A stretch of DNA of 64,000 nt from CAXBNB01 sp040151475. GTDB taxonomy: Bacteria; Bacteroidota; Bacteroidia; Cytophagales; Cyclobacteriaceae. Positions within the stretch are counted from its first letter, which is position 1. Every line of letters begins with the position of its first letter. The stretch is from contig NZ_JBDKWG010000125.1 in the NCBI RefSeq assembly GCF_040151475.1, positions 23,024 through 87,023 of the forward strand, written 5' to 3'. Below, one piece after another: positions 43,583 to 52,022 of this stretch. A program made the translations under genes and the position numbers. The notes under the pieces are model-generated. The model searched no databases and was not told the origin of the DNA. It saw only the letters and a list, made by a program, of their open reading frames with translations.

Positions 43583-44521
43583 ATGAATAATTTTAAGAAG
43601 GTAATTCTTTCAGTGTTATGCACTTGTCTGGGAACAGGATTTTCACTTAATGCCGGAACTAAAAAAGACAAAACCATTACACACTCGGTATTTATTGCAG
43701 GGCCGCAATTTACAGGAATTATAGATGAGCAGGGAGAGGTAGTTTGGGACTCAGGTAGGAGTGGAGCCAGAGATGGTTATGTGCTTCCAAATGGAAACGT
43801 CTTGGTTTGCTGGGGTGATGAAGTGAAAGAATTTGACAAGGATAAAAATGTGATTTTTAGTTATAAAAAAAGGCAAACGGAAGGTAAGGTAGAGTTAGGT
43901 ACTGCGGTCAGACTGGAAAATGGCAATACTCTGATTACAGAATCATCCAACGACATGCCCCGGCTGTTAGAAGTGGACAAATCGGGCAATATAATTGTGT
44001 CTGTGCCATTACAACCTGAAACTGATAACGTGCACATGCAAACCCGTATGGCCCGCAAATTATCCAGTGGTAACTATCTGGTACCTCATCTATTGGCTTT
44101 TGCCGTGAAAGAATATACACCGTCCGGAGAAGTAGTCAATGTATTCAAAACAGACAGGCCTGAACTGGGAGGTAAGGAAGCCGAAAACTGGCCTTTTACT
44201 GCCATAAGATTGAAAAATGGAAATACCTTGATCAATCTGACACACGGAAACAAAACGATTGAAGTGAATAAAAAAGGAGAAATAGTGTGGAAAGTTTCTA
44301 ATGAAGATTTTGAAGAAAAACCATTTCAGGATCCGTGTGGAGCACAAAGGCTGCCCAATGGGAATACAGTCATTGCCAGTTATGGTGCAAAAGAGGGAAT
44401 TAAATTGTTTGAATTGAACCGAAAGAAAGAAATGGTATGGAAATATACGGGGTATAAAGTACACGATTTTCAAATTCTCACTACCAACGGAGTACCCGTA
44501 AAAGGCACTCCTATGAAATAA
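43583..44521 (+). CDS. Secreted beta-propeller protein (PQQ/arylsulfotransferase-like)
   Basis: 312 residues with a signal peptide ending near SLNAG. About six repeats of the type (V/I)RLxNGNTLI with EVDKSGNIIV or EVNKKGEIVWK, as in PQQ-like or arylsulfotransferase-like propellers of this phylum. No catalytic residue is evident; it probably binds a ligand or partner. It follows the DUF1501 gene by 41 bases on the same strand and likely belongs to the same transcript. Confidence 0.75.
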   Translation: MNNFKKVILSVLCTCLGTGFSLNAGTKKDKTITHSVFIAGPQFTGIIDEQGEVVWDSGRSGARDGYVLPNGNVLVCWGDEVKEFDKDKNVIFSYKKRQTEGKVELGTAVRLENGNTLITESSNDMPRLLEVDKSGNIIVSVPLQPETDNVHMQTRMARKLSSGNYLVPHLLAFAVKEYTPSGEVVNVFKTDRPELGGKEAENWPFTAIRLKNGNTLINLTHGNKTIEVNKKGEIVWKVSNEDFEEKPFQDPCGAQRLPNGNTVIASYGAKEGIKLFELNRKKEMVWKYTGYKVHDFQILTTNGVPVKGTPMK

Positions 44522-44666
44522 GCTCGTCTAATATTCAACCTTCTTCTGTTCTCCTGAGAAGCAATGCTTTTTGGGAAGAACAGAATTATTCAATCATTTA
44601 TCATTTTTATTGGAAATTCAACTCTTAAATCATCACTTTTGAAGATAGAATGTTTTCAATACTAGT

Positions 44667-47600
44667 ATGATGAGATTGTTGATAGCTGGATTGATCCTGA
44701 CATACACTTATGCTGTATTTGGTCAACAATACACTGCGGACATACAAAATCTTACAGTAGATCATGGATTGCCTGATAACTCAGTCTATTGTTTTTATCA
44801 GGATCAAATGGGATTTATGTGGATTGGAACCCACAACGGGATCACCAGATACGATGGACACAGTTTTAAACAGTTTCCAATAAAAGGCAATGAGTTGGAA
44901 ACGTATCCTACCATCAAAATTATTGGAGATGCTCAACGGCTTTGGATCGCAACAATGGGAGCAGGGCTCTATCAATTGAATCTTCAAACCCATCAATTAA
45001 ATCAATTTCCTTCTGAATCTGAAAATACAGCATATGGAAACAATGTATCAGATGTATTTCAAACCAATGACAGTAGTATTTGGATAGCTACGGATCAGGG
45101 AGTGTTTAGAAAAAAAGTGTCAGATCAATACTTCCAAAGTATACAACTCACACATCTGGGCAATAACATAGGAAAAACTATCACCCAAATCGTAGAGACT
45201 GACAAAGATCAGATAATTCTTGCCTCTAATAAAAAAGCACTTTATAGTATAAAGTCTTCAACAGTGGAAAGTAATTCAGGTACTATTGAATGTGAAAAAA
45301 TGCTGACAGGGCAGAACTTTCAATATATTATCCATGACAAAAAATCGCACAGCACATGGATGGGGGTATGGAATCAAGGCCTTTTTGCAATGGATTCTAC
45401 AGGGTTGACAAATTTCAGGCATCAGGAAAACGATAAATCTACATTGAGTAGCAATCAGGTGACTGGTATAGCACTCGATCAGGTTGGTAATGTGTGGGTC
45501 GGTACTAATGACAGGGGAATCAATCTGATTAGACAAAAAACAGAATTGTCGCAGAGTACAATTATCAATTACCATACTGCAGGCCGACAACATCAATACC
45601 TAAAAACTGCTGATGTATTTAACAGTCTTACAGACTATATTATTCGTTCCTTGTTTGTTGACATATCGGGAATATTGTGGATAGGAACGCAAAATAACGG
45701 GCTGCTTAAAATCCAGCTTAAAAAAGAGGTTTTTAAATATTATGCCCAGAATACTTATGTAGATAACACATTGGCTAATAGAGATGTAAGTTATCCCGGA
45801 ATCACTAAAGATGGAAGCCTTTGGATTGGTACATGGGGTGGGGGGCTACACCATCTCACACCTCATGAATCAAGTAAAGAAAAACCACAATACAGGCGTT
45901 TTTTCCCGATAGAGAATGATAGTACCAGCATAAGTTTTTCCCGGGTATTTCCTGTCAAGGAAGACTCAAAAGAAAATCTCTGGTTAGGTACCAACGGAGG
46001 GGGAATAAATTTTTTATCCAAAGAAGAAAAATATAAGGATAGACCAAAGTTTGTCAGGTATCAGCACAATAGTACCCAGAAAAACTCCTTGAGCAACAAT
46101 ATCATCCGTTCTATGTTGGTGGATAGCAAAGACCGGGTCTGGGCAGGTACAGACAAAGGATTAAACCTATTGTTGCCTGATTCCAAAAGCTTTGAAATAA
46201 AATTTGAAAACTTTGTAATCCGTGCATTAGATGAAGATGTGACCAGAGGTATTATCTGGATGGGAACAAACAATAATGGGTTGGTGTCCTGGAATCCGTC
46301 ATTGAACGAAAGTAAAGAATATAAGTATTCTTCAATACATGATAACGAGGTTCCATTGCTAAATATTCTTGATCTGGCAGTGACTCCTTCAGGAAAGCTT
46401 TGGGTAGGAACTGTTGACGGTTTGTTCTCATTTGACCCTGATACGGAAAAATTCACGTATTGTACGGGTGGAGCTGGTACATCACCCAGGCAAGTGGAAA
46501 GCATTCAAATTGACCGGCATGGCAGATTGTGGTTAGGTACTTGGGAAAATGGATTATTTGCTTATGAACCGGATAAAAACAAGTTCACGAATTTTAGAAT
46601 GACTGAAGGAAGAATCAGTAACAGCTTTACGGAGGGTTCGTCTAAGGGCAGTGATGGCAGCATGTACTTTGGCAGTCGCAATGGTTTTTATGGTTTTCAT
46701 CCTGACAGTGTCTTGCTTGATGAAATGCTACCTAAAGTATTGATTACAGAGATTTTTGCAGGAGAAAAAAGGATACCGGAAAGTGAAATCTATCAATTAA
46801 ATACACGGCAGCCAAAGCCTGTTGTATTTGACTATGACGATGAAATTATCTCCATCTTTTTTTCGGGCTTATCTTTTTCACTCAATGACCCCATCAGGTA
46901 TGCTTACAACCTGTCGGGAATAGATAAGCAATGGAACAATACCAATGTGGGCGAACAACACATTACCTATTCTAACCTCAGTCCTGGACGTTACATCTTT
47001 AGCGTAAAATCAGTTCATCATTCCAATGTCGGGGAGCCTGCAAAAATAACTATCATAATCAATCCTCCATGGTGGAGGACGTGGTGGAGTTACACACTAT
47101 TTTCCGTGTTATTTGCTTTTGTAGTATTTAAAATCAGACAATACAGACAGGCAAAAAGGCAGGAAGAGAAAGACAATTTCAGAAAGAAAATAGAAAGAGA
47201 AAAGGAAGAGAGGTTGCAGCAAATTAAACTGGAGTTTTTTACCAACGTTTCCCACGAGATCAAAACCCCACTGACACTGATAAAAGCCCCTGTGGAAAAC
47301 ATGCTCAATTCTGATCAGCTTTCTCCAAAAAACAAAGAATACGCCGCATTGATAAAATCTAACACAGAAAGACTGATGAGGCTAACCAATCAGCTTTTGG
47401 ACTACAGAAAGGTGAGTTTGAGCCAGATGCCCGTCAAAAACGAATTGATTGATGTAGTGGATGCTATTCAGAAGGTGTGTCAGTTGTTTGGGGAATTGGC
47501 CAATAAAAATGAAGTTAATTTTATTTTTCAATCGGAGCTGTCTAGTCTGATGGTTTCATTGGACAATGAAAAGTTAGAAAGTATTATATTCAATTTGTTG

Positions 47601-48761
47601 ACCAATGCTTTCAAGCACACACCAAAAGAAGGAAGGGTAGAGGTGCTGTTTACTTTACCGGAAAATAAGCAGCTACAGATAGAAGTACGTGATACCGGAT
47701 CGGGGATTCCAAAAGATAAAATAGATCAGATCTTCAACCTGTTTTATACAGAAAATGACCAAAACAATACGATTCAAAAAGGAACAGGCATAGGCCTGGC
47801 ATTGGTAAAAGAGCTGACTTCACTGATGCAAGGCCAGGTCAGGGTAGTATCAGAAGAGTCATCCGGAACTTCTTTCTTTGTCAGTTTCGACATTCCCACA
47901 AAGTCAGGCAATACACCACCGAAGTACATAGAGCTGAATCGTACTACAAAAAGAAAAAAAGTGCTGGTCAGCGACAGAAAAGACAAATCCAATGGTAAAC
48001 AATTGCCACTGTTGCTGATCACAGAAGACGATCCTGAAATGAATAACTACATCGCTATGCAGTTTTCGGATACATATCAGATCATACAGGCTTATAATGG
48101 AAAACAGGCTCTGGAGCTATTGTCAGACAAATACCCTGAACTGGTGATTACAGATTTGATGATGCCTGAAATGGATGGAATAGAGTTTTGTACAAAGATT
48201 AAATCAGATTTGGAAACGAGCCACATTCCGGTAGTAATGTTAACGGCAAAAGGACAGGATGAAGAAAAATTGCAAGGATTGAAAACCGGAGCTGATGCTT
48301 ATCTTACCAAACCTTTTTCTCCTGAATTACTGAAAGTTACGATTGCTAACTTAATTAAAAGCAGAAAGTTGTTGCAAGACAAATACAGCAAATCTATTCA
48401 GGTAGAACCTTCGGGAATTACCATTACTCCAGTTGACGAAAAATTTATACAGGATGTATTGAATACTGTTGATTTACATTTGGCTGACAGTTCGTTTACT
48501 GTTGAGCAACTGGCCAGAGAAATAGGATCCAGTGTTCCTCAGTTATACAGAAAGGTAAAAGCCATTACCGGACTGGGGCCGAATGAGTGCATCAGAGATT
48601 TGCGATTGAAGCGAGCTGCATTACTCTTGAAAGAAAGTGGGTTGTCCATTTCTGAAATCAGCTACAAAGTGGGATTTGGCAATCCAAAGTATTTTTCCCG
48701 TTGTTTCAGTCAGCAGTTTGGGTGTTCACCGAGAGAGTTTAAGGGAAAGGTGAAAGCTTAA
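44667..48761 (+). CDS. Hybrid two-component system: sensor kinase, receiver and AraC output in one chain
   Basis: 1364 residues. Signal peptide, two seven-bladed propellers of reg_prop repeats in the periplasm (about 25-700, for example MWIGTHNGI), a Y_Y_Y domain (about 720-795) and one transmembrane helix (about 803-822). HisKA has the phosphoacceptor His863 in VSHEIKTPLTL, then HATPase with NLLTNAFKHTP and DTGSGIP. A receiver domain has the phosphoacceptor Asp1163 in ITDLMMPEMDG. The AraC helix-turn-helix C-terminus (about 1260-1364) ends with GFGNPKYFSRCFSQQFGCSP. These proteins sense breakdown products of polysaccharides or similar and activate adjacent genes. It probably controls the DUF1549/1553-DUF1501-propeller cluster just upstream (inference). 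Confidence 0.93.
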   Translation: MMRLLIAGLILTYTYAVFGQQYTADIQNLTVDHGLPDNSVYCFYQDQMGFMWIGTHNGITRYDGHSFKQFPIKGNELETYPTIKIIGDAQRLWIATMGAGLYQLNLQTHQLNQFPSESENTAYGNNVSDVFQTNDSSIWIATDQGVFRKKVSDQYFQSIQLTHLGNNIGKTITQIVETDKDQIILASNKKALYSIKSSTVESNSGTIECEKMLTGQNFQYIIHDKKSHSTWMGVWNQGLFAMDSTGLTNFRHQENDKSTLSSNQVTGIALDQVGNVWVGTNDRGINLIRQKTELSQSTIINYHTAGRQHQYLKTADVFNSLTDYIIRSLFVDISGILWIGTQNNGLLKIQLKKEVFKYYAQNTYVDNTLANRDVSYPGITKDGSLWIGTWGGGLHHLTPHESSKEKPQYRRFFPIENDSTSISFSRVFPVKEDSKENLWLGTNGGGINFLSKEEKYKDRPKFVRYQHNSTQKNSLSNNIIRSMLVDSKDRVWAGTDKGLNLLLPDSKSFEIKFENFVIRALDEDVTRGIIWMGTNNNGLVSWNPSLNESKEYKYSSIHDNEVPLLNILDLAVTPSGKLWVGTVDGLFSFDPDTEKFTYCTGGAGTSPRQVESIQIDRHGRLWLGTWENGLFAYEPDKNKFTNFRMTEGRISNSFTEGSSKGSDGSMYFGSRNGFYGFHPDSVLLDEMLPKVLITEIFAGEKRIPESEIYQLNTRQPKPVVFDYDDEIISIFFSGLSFSLNDPIRYAYNLSGIDKQWNNTNVGEQHITYSNLSPGRYIFSVKSVHHSNVGEPAKITIIINPPWWRTWWSYTLFSVLFAFVVFKIRQYRQAKRQEEKDNFRKKIEREKEERLQQIKLEFFTNVSHEIKTPLTLIKAPVENMLNSDQLSPKNKEYAALIKSNTERLMRLTNQLLDYRKVSLSQMPVKNELIDVVDAIQKVCQLFGELANKNEVNFIFQSELSSLMVSLDNEKLESIIFNLLTNAFKHTPKEGRVEVLFTLPENKQLQIEVRDTGSGIPKDKIDQIFNLFYTENDQNNTIQKGTGIGLALVKELTSLMQGQVRVVSEESSGTSFFVSFDIPTKSGNTPPKYIELNRTTKRKKVLVSDRKDKSNGKQLPLLLITEDDPEMNNYIAMQFSDTYQIIQAYNGKQALELLSDKYPELVITDLMMPEMDGIEFCTKIKSDLETSHIPVVMLTAKGQDEEKLQGLKTGADAYLTKPFSPELLKVTIANLIKSRKLLQDKYSKSIQVEPSGITITPVDEKFIQDVLNTVDLHLADSSFTVEQLAREIGSSVPQLYRKVKAITGLGPNECIRDLRLKRAALLLKESGLSISEISYKVGFGNPKYFSRCFSQQFGCSPREFKGKVKA

Positions 48762-48782
48762 TAAGAAATACGTGTCTTTTTG

Positions 48783-48930
48783 ATATCCTTCACTTCCTGC
48801 CTCGCCTGCGCAGGCGGGCGTTCAGGATGACAAGGGGCATTTGAGCATAAAATCTGCTTTTACAGCTAAAAAAAGATTATTTCTCATCTGCCGCCTTGTC
48901 ACACTGAGCGCAGCGAAGTGTCTCTTAAAA
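48783..48930. repeat. Dispersed intergenic palindromic repeats
   Basis: Two GC-rich elements stand out from the AT-rich background. One is cgcctgcgcaggcg (48803-48816), a perfect palindrome inside a longer cctgcc...ttcagg unit. The other is cttgtcacactgagcgcagc with gaagtgtc (about 48895-48922), a repeat seen all over Bacteroidota genomes. Not coding. Confidence 0.6.
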
Positions 48931-48967
48931 AAACACTACGCAACTTAGAAAGACATGTCGCAATTCA

Positions 48968-49681
48968 TCAGGTAAAATCCACTGTACGCATAAACAATCG
49001 TTTGGCTACAGGGAGCAACGTTTCCTCTACAGGAACGCACATTTTACTGGTAATGAGATAGGTGGCAGGATTGGGAAGCTCTTTAAATCTTTTTACCAGC
49101 CCCAGCTTGATGGATTGAAGAGTATTTGAGATGCTTTTTATTTCGCTGGATATATAAGTAGTATTGATAGAACGAAATTGTTCTTCATGATGCTGAAATA
49201 AGGAAATAGTATAGCGGTAAATGAGAAGCTCTTTTTTCGAGTCTTGAGAGAGCAGAATATAACCTTCCTTATTGTACAATGGAATCAAACCCACAGTATC
49301 CAATTCTATATGTTGCTCTACAAGCTCATATATTTCCTGTCCGTCGTTGATTGTCTTTTCCATCTGAGGCATGGAAAAGTTAATAATTTCACTAATCTCA
49401 TGCATCAGCTCATCGTCTTGAATTATTTGTTTGTAAGTCAGTTTGAGCTTTTGAATATCCAGTCCGGTAAGTTGTTTGGGAAATTGTTCGAACATCAATT
49501 CTTTGTTGTTCTTCAGGTTGTTGAGATTGTTGTAGTGAAGAATCAAATCTGATAGTTGAGGATAAAGCTCATTGGATTTGAATTTGTTTTCCACATTTTG
49601 GAGGTAGGCCAGCAATATGTATTTCTTGTATTCAAAATCTATGAGGTTGTCAGTGAGCCATGTGTTATTCAAATTATCCAT
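48968..49681 (-). CDS. Conserved hypothetical protein
   Basis: 237 residues, soluble, mostly helical with clusters of Leu, Ile and Lys (for example KYILLAYLQNVENKFKSNEL). No signal peptide, transmembrane helix or metal motif. A central motif VGLIPLYNKEGYILL is followed by a beta-like stretch. I recall similar uncharacterised proteins in this phylum but cannot name a family. It is isolated, with repeat-bearing spacers on both sides. Confidence 0.65.
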   Translation of the reverse strand: MDNLNNTWLTDNLIDFEYKKYILLAYLQNVENKFKSNELYPQLSDLILHYNNLNNLKNNKELMFEQFPKQLTGLDIQKLKLTYKQIIQDDELMHEISEIINFSMPQMEKTINDGQEIYELVEQHIELDTVGLIPLYNKEGYILLSQDSKKELLIYRYTISLFQHHEEQFRSINTTYISSEIKSISNTLQSIKLGLVKRFKELPNPATYLITSKMCVPVEETLLPVAKRLFMRTVDFT

Positions 49682-50304
49682 ATCTGTGAGTTTTTATTAA
49701 TGATAGGAGAAGATACTAAATCTATCTTAATTATGCACAGGAGGGCCTCTTTAAATATTATATTTAACATAATATTAATTATATAACAATCATAGGGATT
49801 TCCCATAATACGAACGTTTCGTTATTCGGGGAATTGTCCAGATCATTTTCAAACCTGCCTGCCTGCAGGCAGTACGCTATTCTCAGCCATTAGGAATTTG
49901 CCTGTAAAACACTTGCAGGTCAGCGCTTTGTTTGGCTCACAGCACAAGCCCACAAGTAGCACGTCATTGCGAGGAACCTTTGCGGAGCATTGGTGACGTG
50001 GCAATCTCCTCGTTACTGGCAGAATTGCTCACAGGTCATCTGTCTTTCATCTGTGTTCGCTTAATCGCTCAAGCCCTGCCTAAAGGGCAGGCAGACGCTG
50101 GGCTTTTACTTTTTTCATTCCTGCCCGTCCGTCAGGCGGGGATAAAAAAGTAAACAAAAAATCTAGGCAAAATAATCACCTGCCCAACGCACCAGCCAGC
50201 CCACGCCCGGGATTTTGCCAAGCCAGCGCCATAATAATAAATTACTTGATCCTTCAATATCAATTAAATACTATAAATTGTATCTCCACAAACCAAAACC
50301 ATCA
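49682..50304. other. Repeat-rich non-coding stretch
   Basis: No credible gene. It holds several GC-rich palindromic units (listed separately) and then short AT-rich sequence up to the next start. Open frames here translate repeat sequence only. Confidence 0.6.
49854..50165. repeat. Cluster of dispersed palindromic repeats
   Basis: Contains a perfect palindrome ctgcctgcaggcag (49859-49872). A REP-like unit with cattgcgagga and ggcaatctcctcg lies around 49963-50013. cctgcctaaagggcagg lies around 50083-50099. A final unit has perfect 11-bp arms tttactttttt (50105-50115) and aaaaaagtaaa (50144-50154) around a cctgcccg...cggggat hairpin. These families are common between genes in Bacteroidota. 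They lie directly at the left side of the accessory island. Confidence 0.65.
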
Positions 50305-50748
50305 ATGAAAAAAATAAGTCTGAAATCTTTCATAATAATTGTGCTTCTATTTTTATCTGATTCGACCTTTGCTCAGGAACGAGATAATTTTATTTATTAT
50401 GACGTTTACAATTTTGACGCTGAAAAATTAAGAAATAACATCACGATGTATCCAGATGGAGTCATGGAGTACCAGACGGACACATACGATGGGTGGAAAA
50501 ATATTGTGATCAAAGCAACGTTTTTAGATAAAAATTTTATTTTCAATCCGTCAACAACACCAGAATATGTAAACCTATCGAATGATAGTGATTTTTGGCA
50601 AACAGGTCAAATTTATGCTGGTGCGGATATAGACAGAAACATTGTGTCAATTACTTTTTTAGAAGGTAATGGTTTGAAAGGCATTCAAATATTGTATAAT
50701 GATCCTGTACTCAGTAAATCTTATATGTTTATTTATAAGGAGAAATAG
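50305..50748 (+). CDS. Small secreted hypothetical protein
   Basis: 147 residues from ATG 50305, which opens a signal peptide (KKISLKSFIIIVLLFLSDSTFAQ). The upstream extension of the frame translates repeat sequence and is discarded. The mature protein has a beta-rich pattern with YDGWKNIVIKATFLD; no motif I can name. It is the first gene after the repeat cluster and is on the opposite strand to the ubiquitin-like operon. Confidence 0.6.
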   Translation: MKKISLKSFIIIVLLFLSDSTFAQERDNFIYYDVYNFDAEKLRNNITMYPDGVMEYQTDTYDGWKNIVIKATFLDKNFIFNPSTTPEYVNLSNDSDFWQTGQIYAGADIDRNIVSITFLEGNGLKGIQILYNDPVLSKSYMFIYKEK

Positions 50749-50775
50749 TCACTTTATGGTTTATAGAAATTTAAT

Positions 50776-51102
50776 ATGGAATTGACACTAGAACAAGCTA
50801 TTAAAATTCGAAACGATTTTCGATTTATCGAAGGAATGAATACAAAAAAAGGATCTACCATTCAAAAAGTAATCGTAACTCCTCAGTATGATAATAATTT
50901 CAATGATTTTTTAGAATCATACTTCAAAAACGATTATTTGTCTGGAGAAAACGAAGAAAATCTAGCACTCACATTCAATCCAAGATCATTTAGCGTCCAT
51001 TGTATAATGTATGAAATTCAAAGTGTTCAACTTCATGGAACATTGGAGAAAATACTGGATGACTTAAATATTAGTTTAAATCTAGAAAAATACACAAGCT
51101 AG
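50776..51102 (+). CDS. Hypothetical protein
   Basis: 108 residues, soluble, charged, with one possible beta-strand pair and a helix near the C-terminus (GTLEKILDDLNISL). It starts 27 bases after the secreted protein gene and ends 10 bases before the convergent 51580 gene. Family not recognised. It could form a two-gene unit with the preceding gene. Confidence 0.55.
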   Translation: MELTLEQAIKIRNDFRFIEGMNTKKGSTIQKVIVTPQYDNNFNDFLESYFKNDYLSGENEENLALTFNPRSFSVHCIMYEIQSVQLHGTLEKILDDLNISLNLEKYTS

Positions 51103-51112
51103 TTCTTCTTGG

Positions 51113-51580
51113 TCAGAGTTTGTGTGCTTGATTTTCAAAAGAATATTGTTCATTCAAGAAATGAATAGTTTCTCTGTTCAAGTTGATTCCATACTCAGGA
51201 CTCTTAATAGCTGAATCAGTAAACAGCTGACTTGGTTCATTCCAAACTGTAGACGGAAACAGATACTTGCTTGGCTTTTCACCATCAACAAACAGAACCA
51301 GACCAATCCAAAGATCATCTCTTAAACCTCCTTCAAGATCAGATTTAGAGACAAAAGCATAGTTTGTTTTCTCGATATTAATCTGACGACAGAGAATATC
51401 ATACTCTGACTCCCCTACTCTGTTCAAAACCCGAAAATTCACTCCTTTATGCTCCACATAACTTTGGGTAACATGATGATTTTCAGAGAGTAAGAAAACT
51501 GTTTTCATAATGATCTCTGCTAGCTGATCTAGCTTCGAAAGTGGACGTAACTGAGACCATTCATAATCAGTCCTTATCAT
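51113..51580 (-). CDS. Small soluble protein, last gene of the ubiquitin-like operon
   Basis: 155 residues from ATG 51580 (MIRTDYEWSQLRPLSK). It has a central beta-rich stretch, NFRVLNRVGESEYDILC then GLVLFVDGEKPSKYLFPSTVW, and a helical C-terminus (RETIHFLNEQYSFE). The layout is faintly like DUF4365-type nuclease-related proteins, but no PD-(D/E)xK catalytic set is evident, and nothing shows a beta-grasp modifier with a C-terminal glycine. It starts inside the 3' end of the preceding membrane protein gene (14-base overlap), which suggests translational coupling and a shared role. Confidence 0.6.
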   Translation of the reverse strand: MIRTDYEWSQLRPLSKLDQLAEIIMKTVFLLSENHHVTQSYVEHKGVNFRVLNRVGESEYDILCRQINIEKTNYAFVSKSDLEGGLRDDLWIGLVLFVDGEKPSKYLFPSTVWNEPSQLFTDSAIKSPEYGINLNRETIHFLNEQYSFENQAHKL

Positions 51581-52013
51581 TTCCAACTCTTGATTTATCA
51601 ATGCCCCACACGGTTTTAGCAACATCTTCGATCTTCTTCAAGAAATTATCAACGTTATAGCCCGCTATAAATGCAACGGCCAAATAGCCGAATGTTGATC
51701 CTCCTTCAACAGCATCTAGTGTAAGTAGTCCGGCTTTAAGAAATATAGAACTAACAAGTCCACTTAATAGGCTTGTTAAAGGTCTGAGATAATACCAAAC
51801 GATCCAGTCTTCATCCCACCTTTTATGGACGCTTTTATTCAAGTAAACAGCCCTTAGGCAATAAAGAACTCCTCCAAGGGATCCAATCAATGCACTATTA
51901 ACGAATAGCACTTTTTTCATGTACCATATGGGCATCTCCACTAATTCAGGCATAATAAATATCATACCTATTGATATTATTATGAAAATAAGATATGCAA
52001 TTATTGTTTTCAT
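51567..52013 (-). CDS. Four-helix membrane protein of the ubiquitin-like operon
   Basis: 148 residues with hydrophobic segments at about 3-21, 37-55, 72-93 and 98-118, and a cytosolic C-terminal helix (NVDNFLKKIEDVAKTVWG). Between the second and third lies a charged, tryptophan-rich loop (KRWDEDWIVWYYLRPL). I do not recognise the family. In a conjugation operon, a small multi-helix membrane protein is a candidate effector or membrane target; that is inference. It lies 9 bases after the E2-E1-JAB gene. Confidence 0.6.
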   Translation of the reverse strand: MKTIIAYLIFIIISIGMIFIMPELVEMPIWYMKKVLFVNSALIGSLGGVLYCLRAVYLNKSVHKRWDEDWIVWYYLRPLTSLLSGLVSSIFLKAGLLTLDAVEGGSTFGYLAVAFIAGYNVDNFLKKIEDVAKTVWGIDKSRVGNDKD

Positions 52014-52022
52014 ATTATCGCA

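Noticed and set aside
49932..50153. 73-codon open frame on the plus strand
   Set aside because: It consists entirely of dispersed palindromic repeat sequence and has no protein-like composition.
51113..51580. Ubiquitin-like modifier
   Set aside because: The protein ends NQAHKL without a glycine and shows no beta-grasp pattern; kept as an unassigned operon member.
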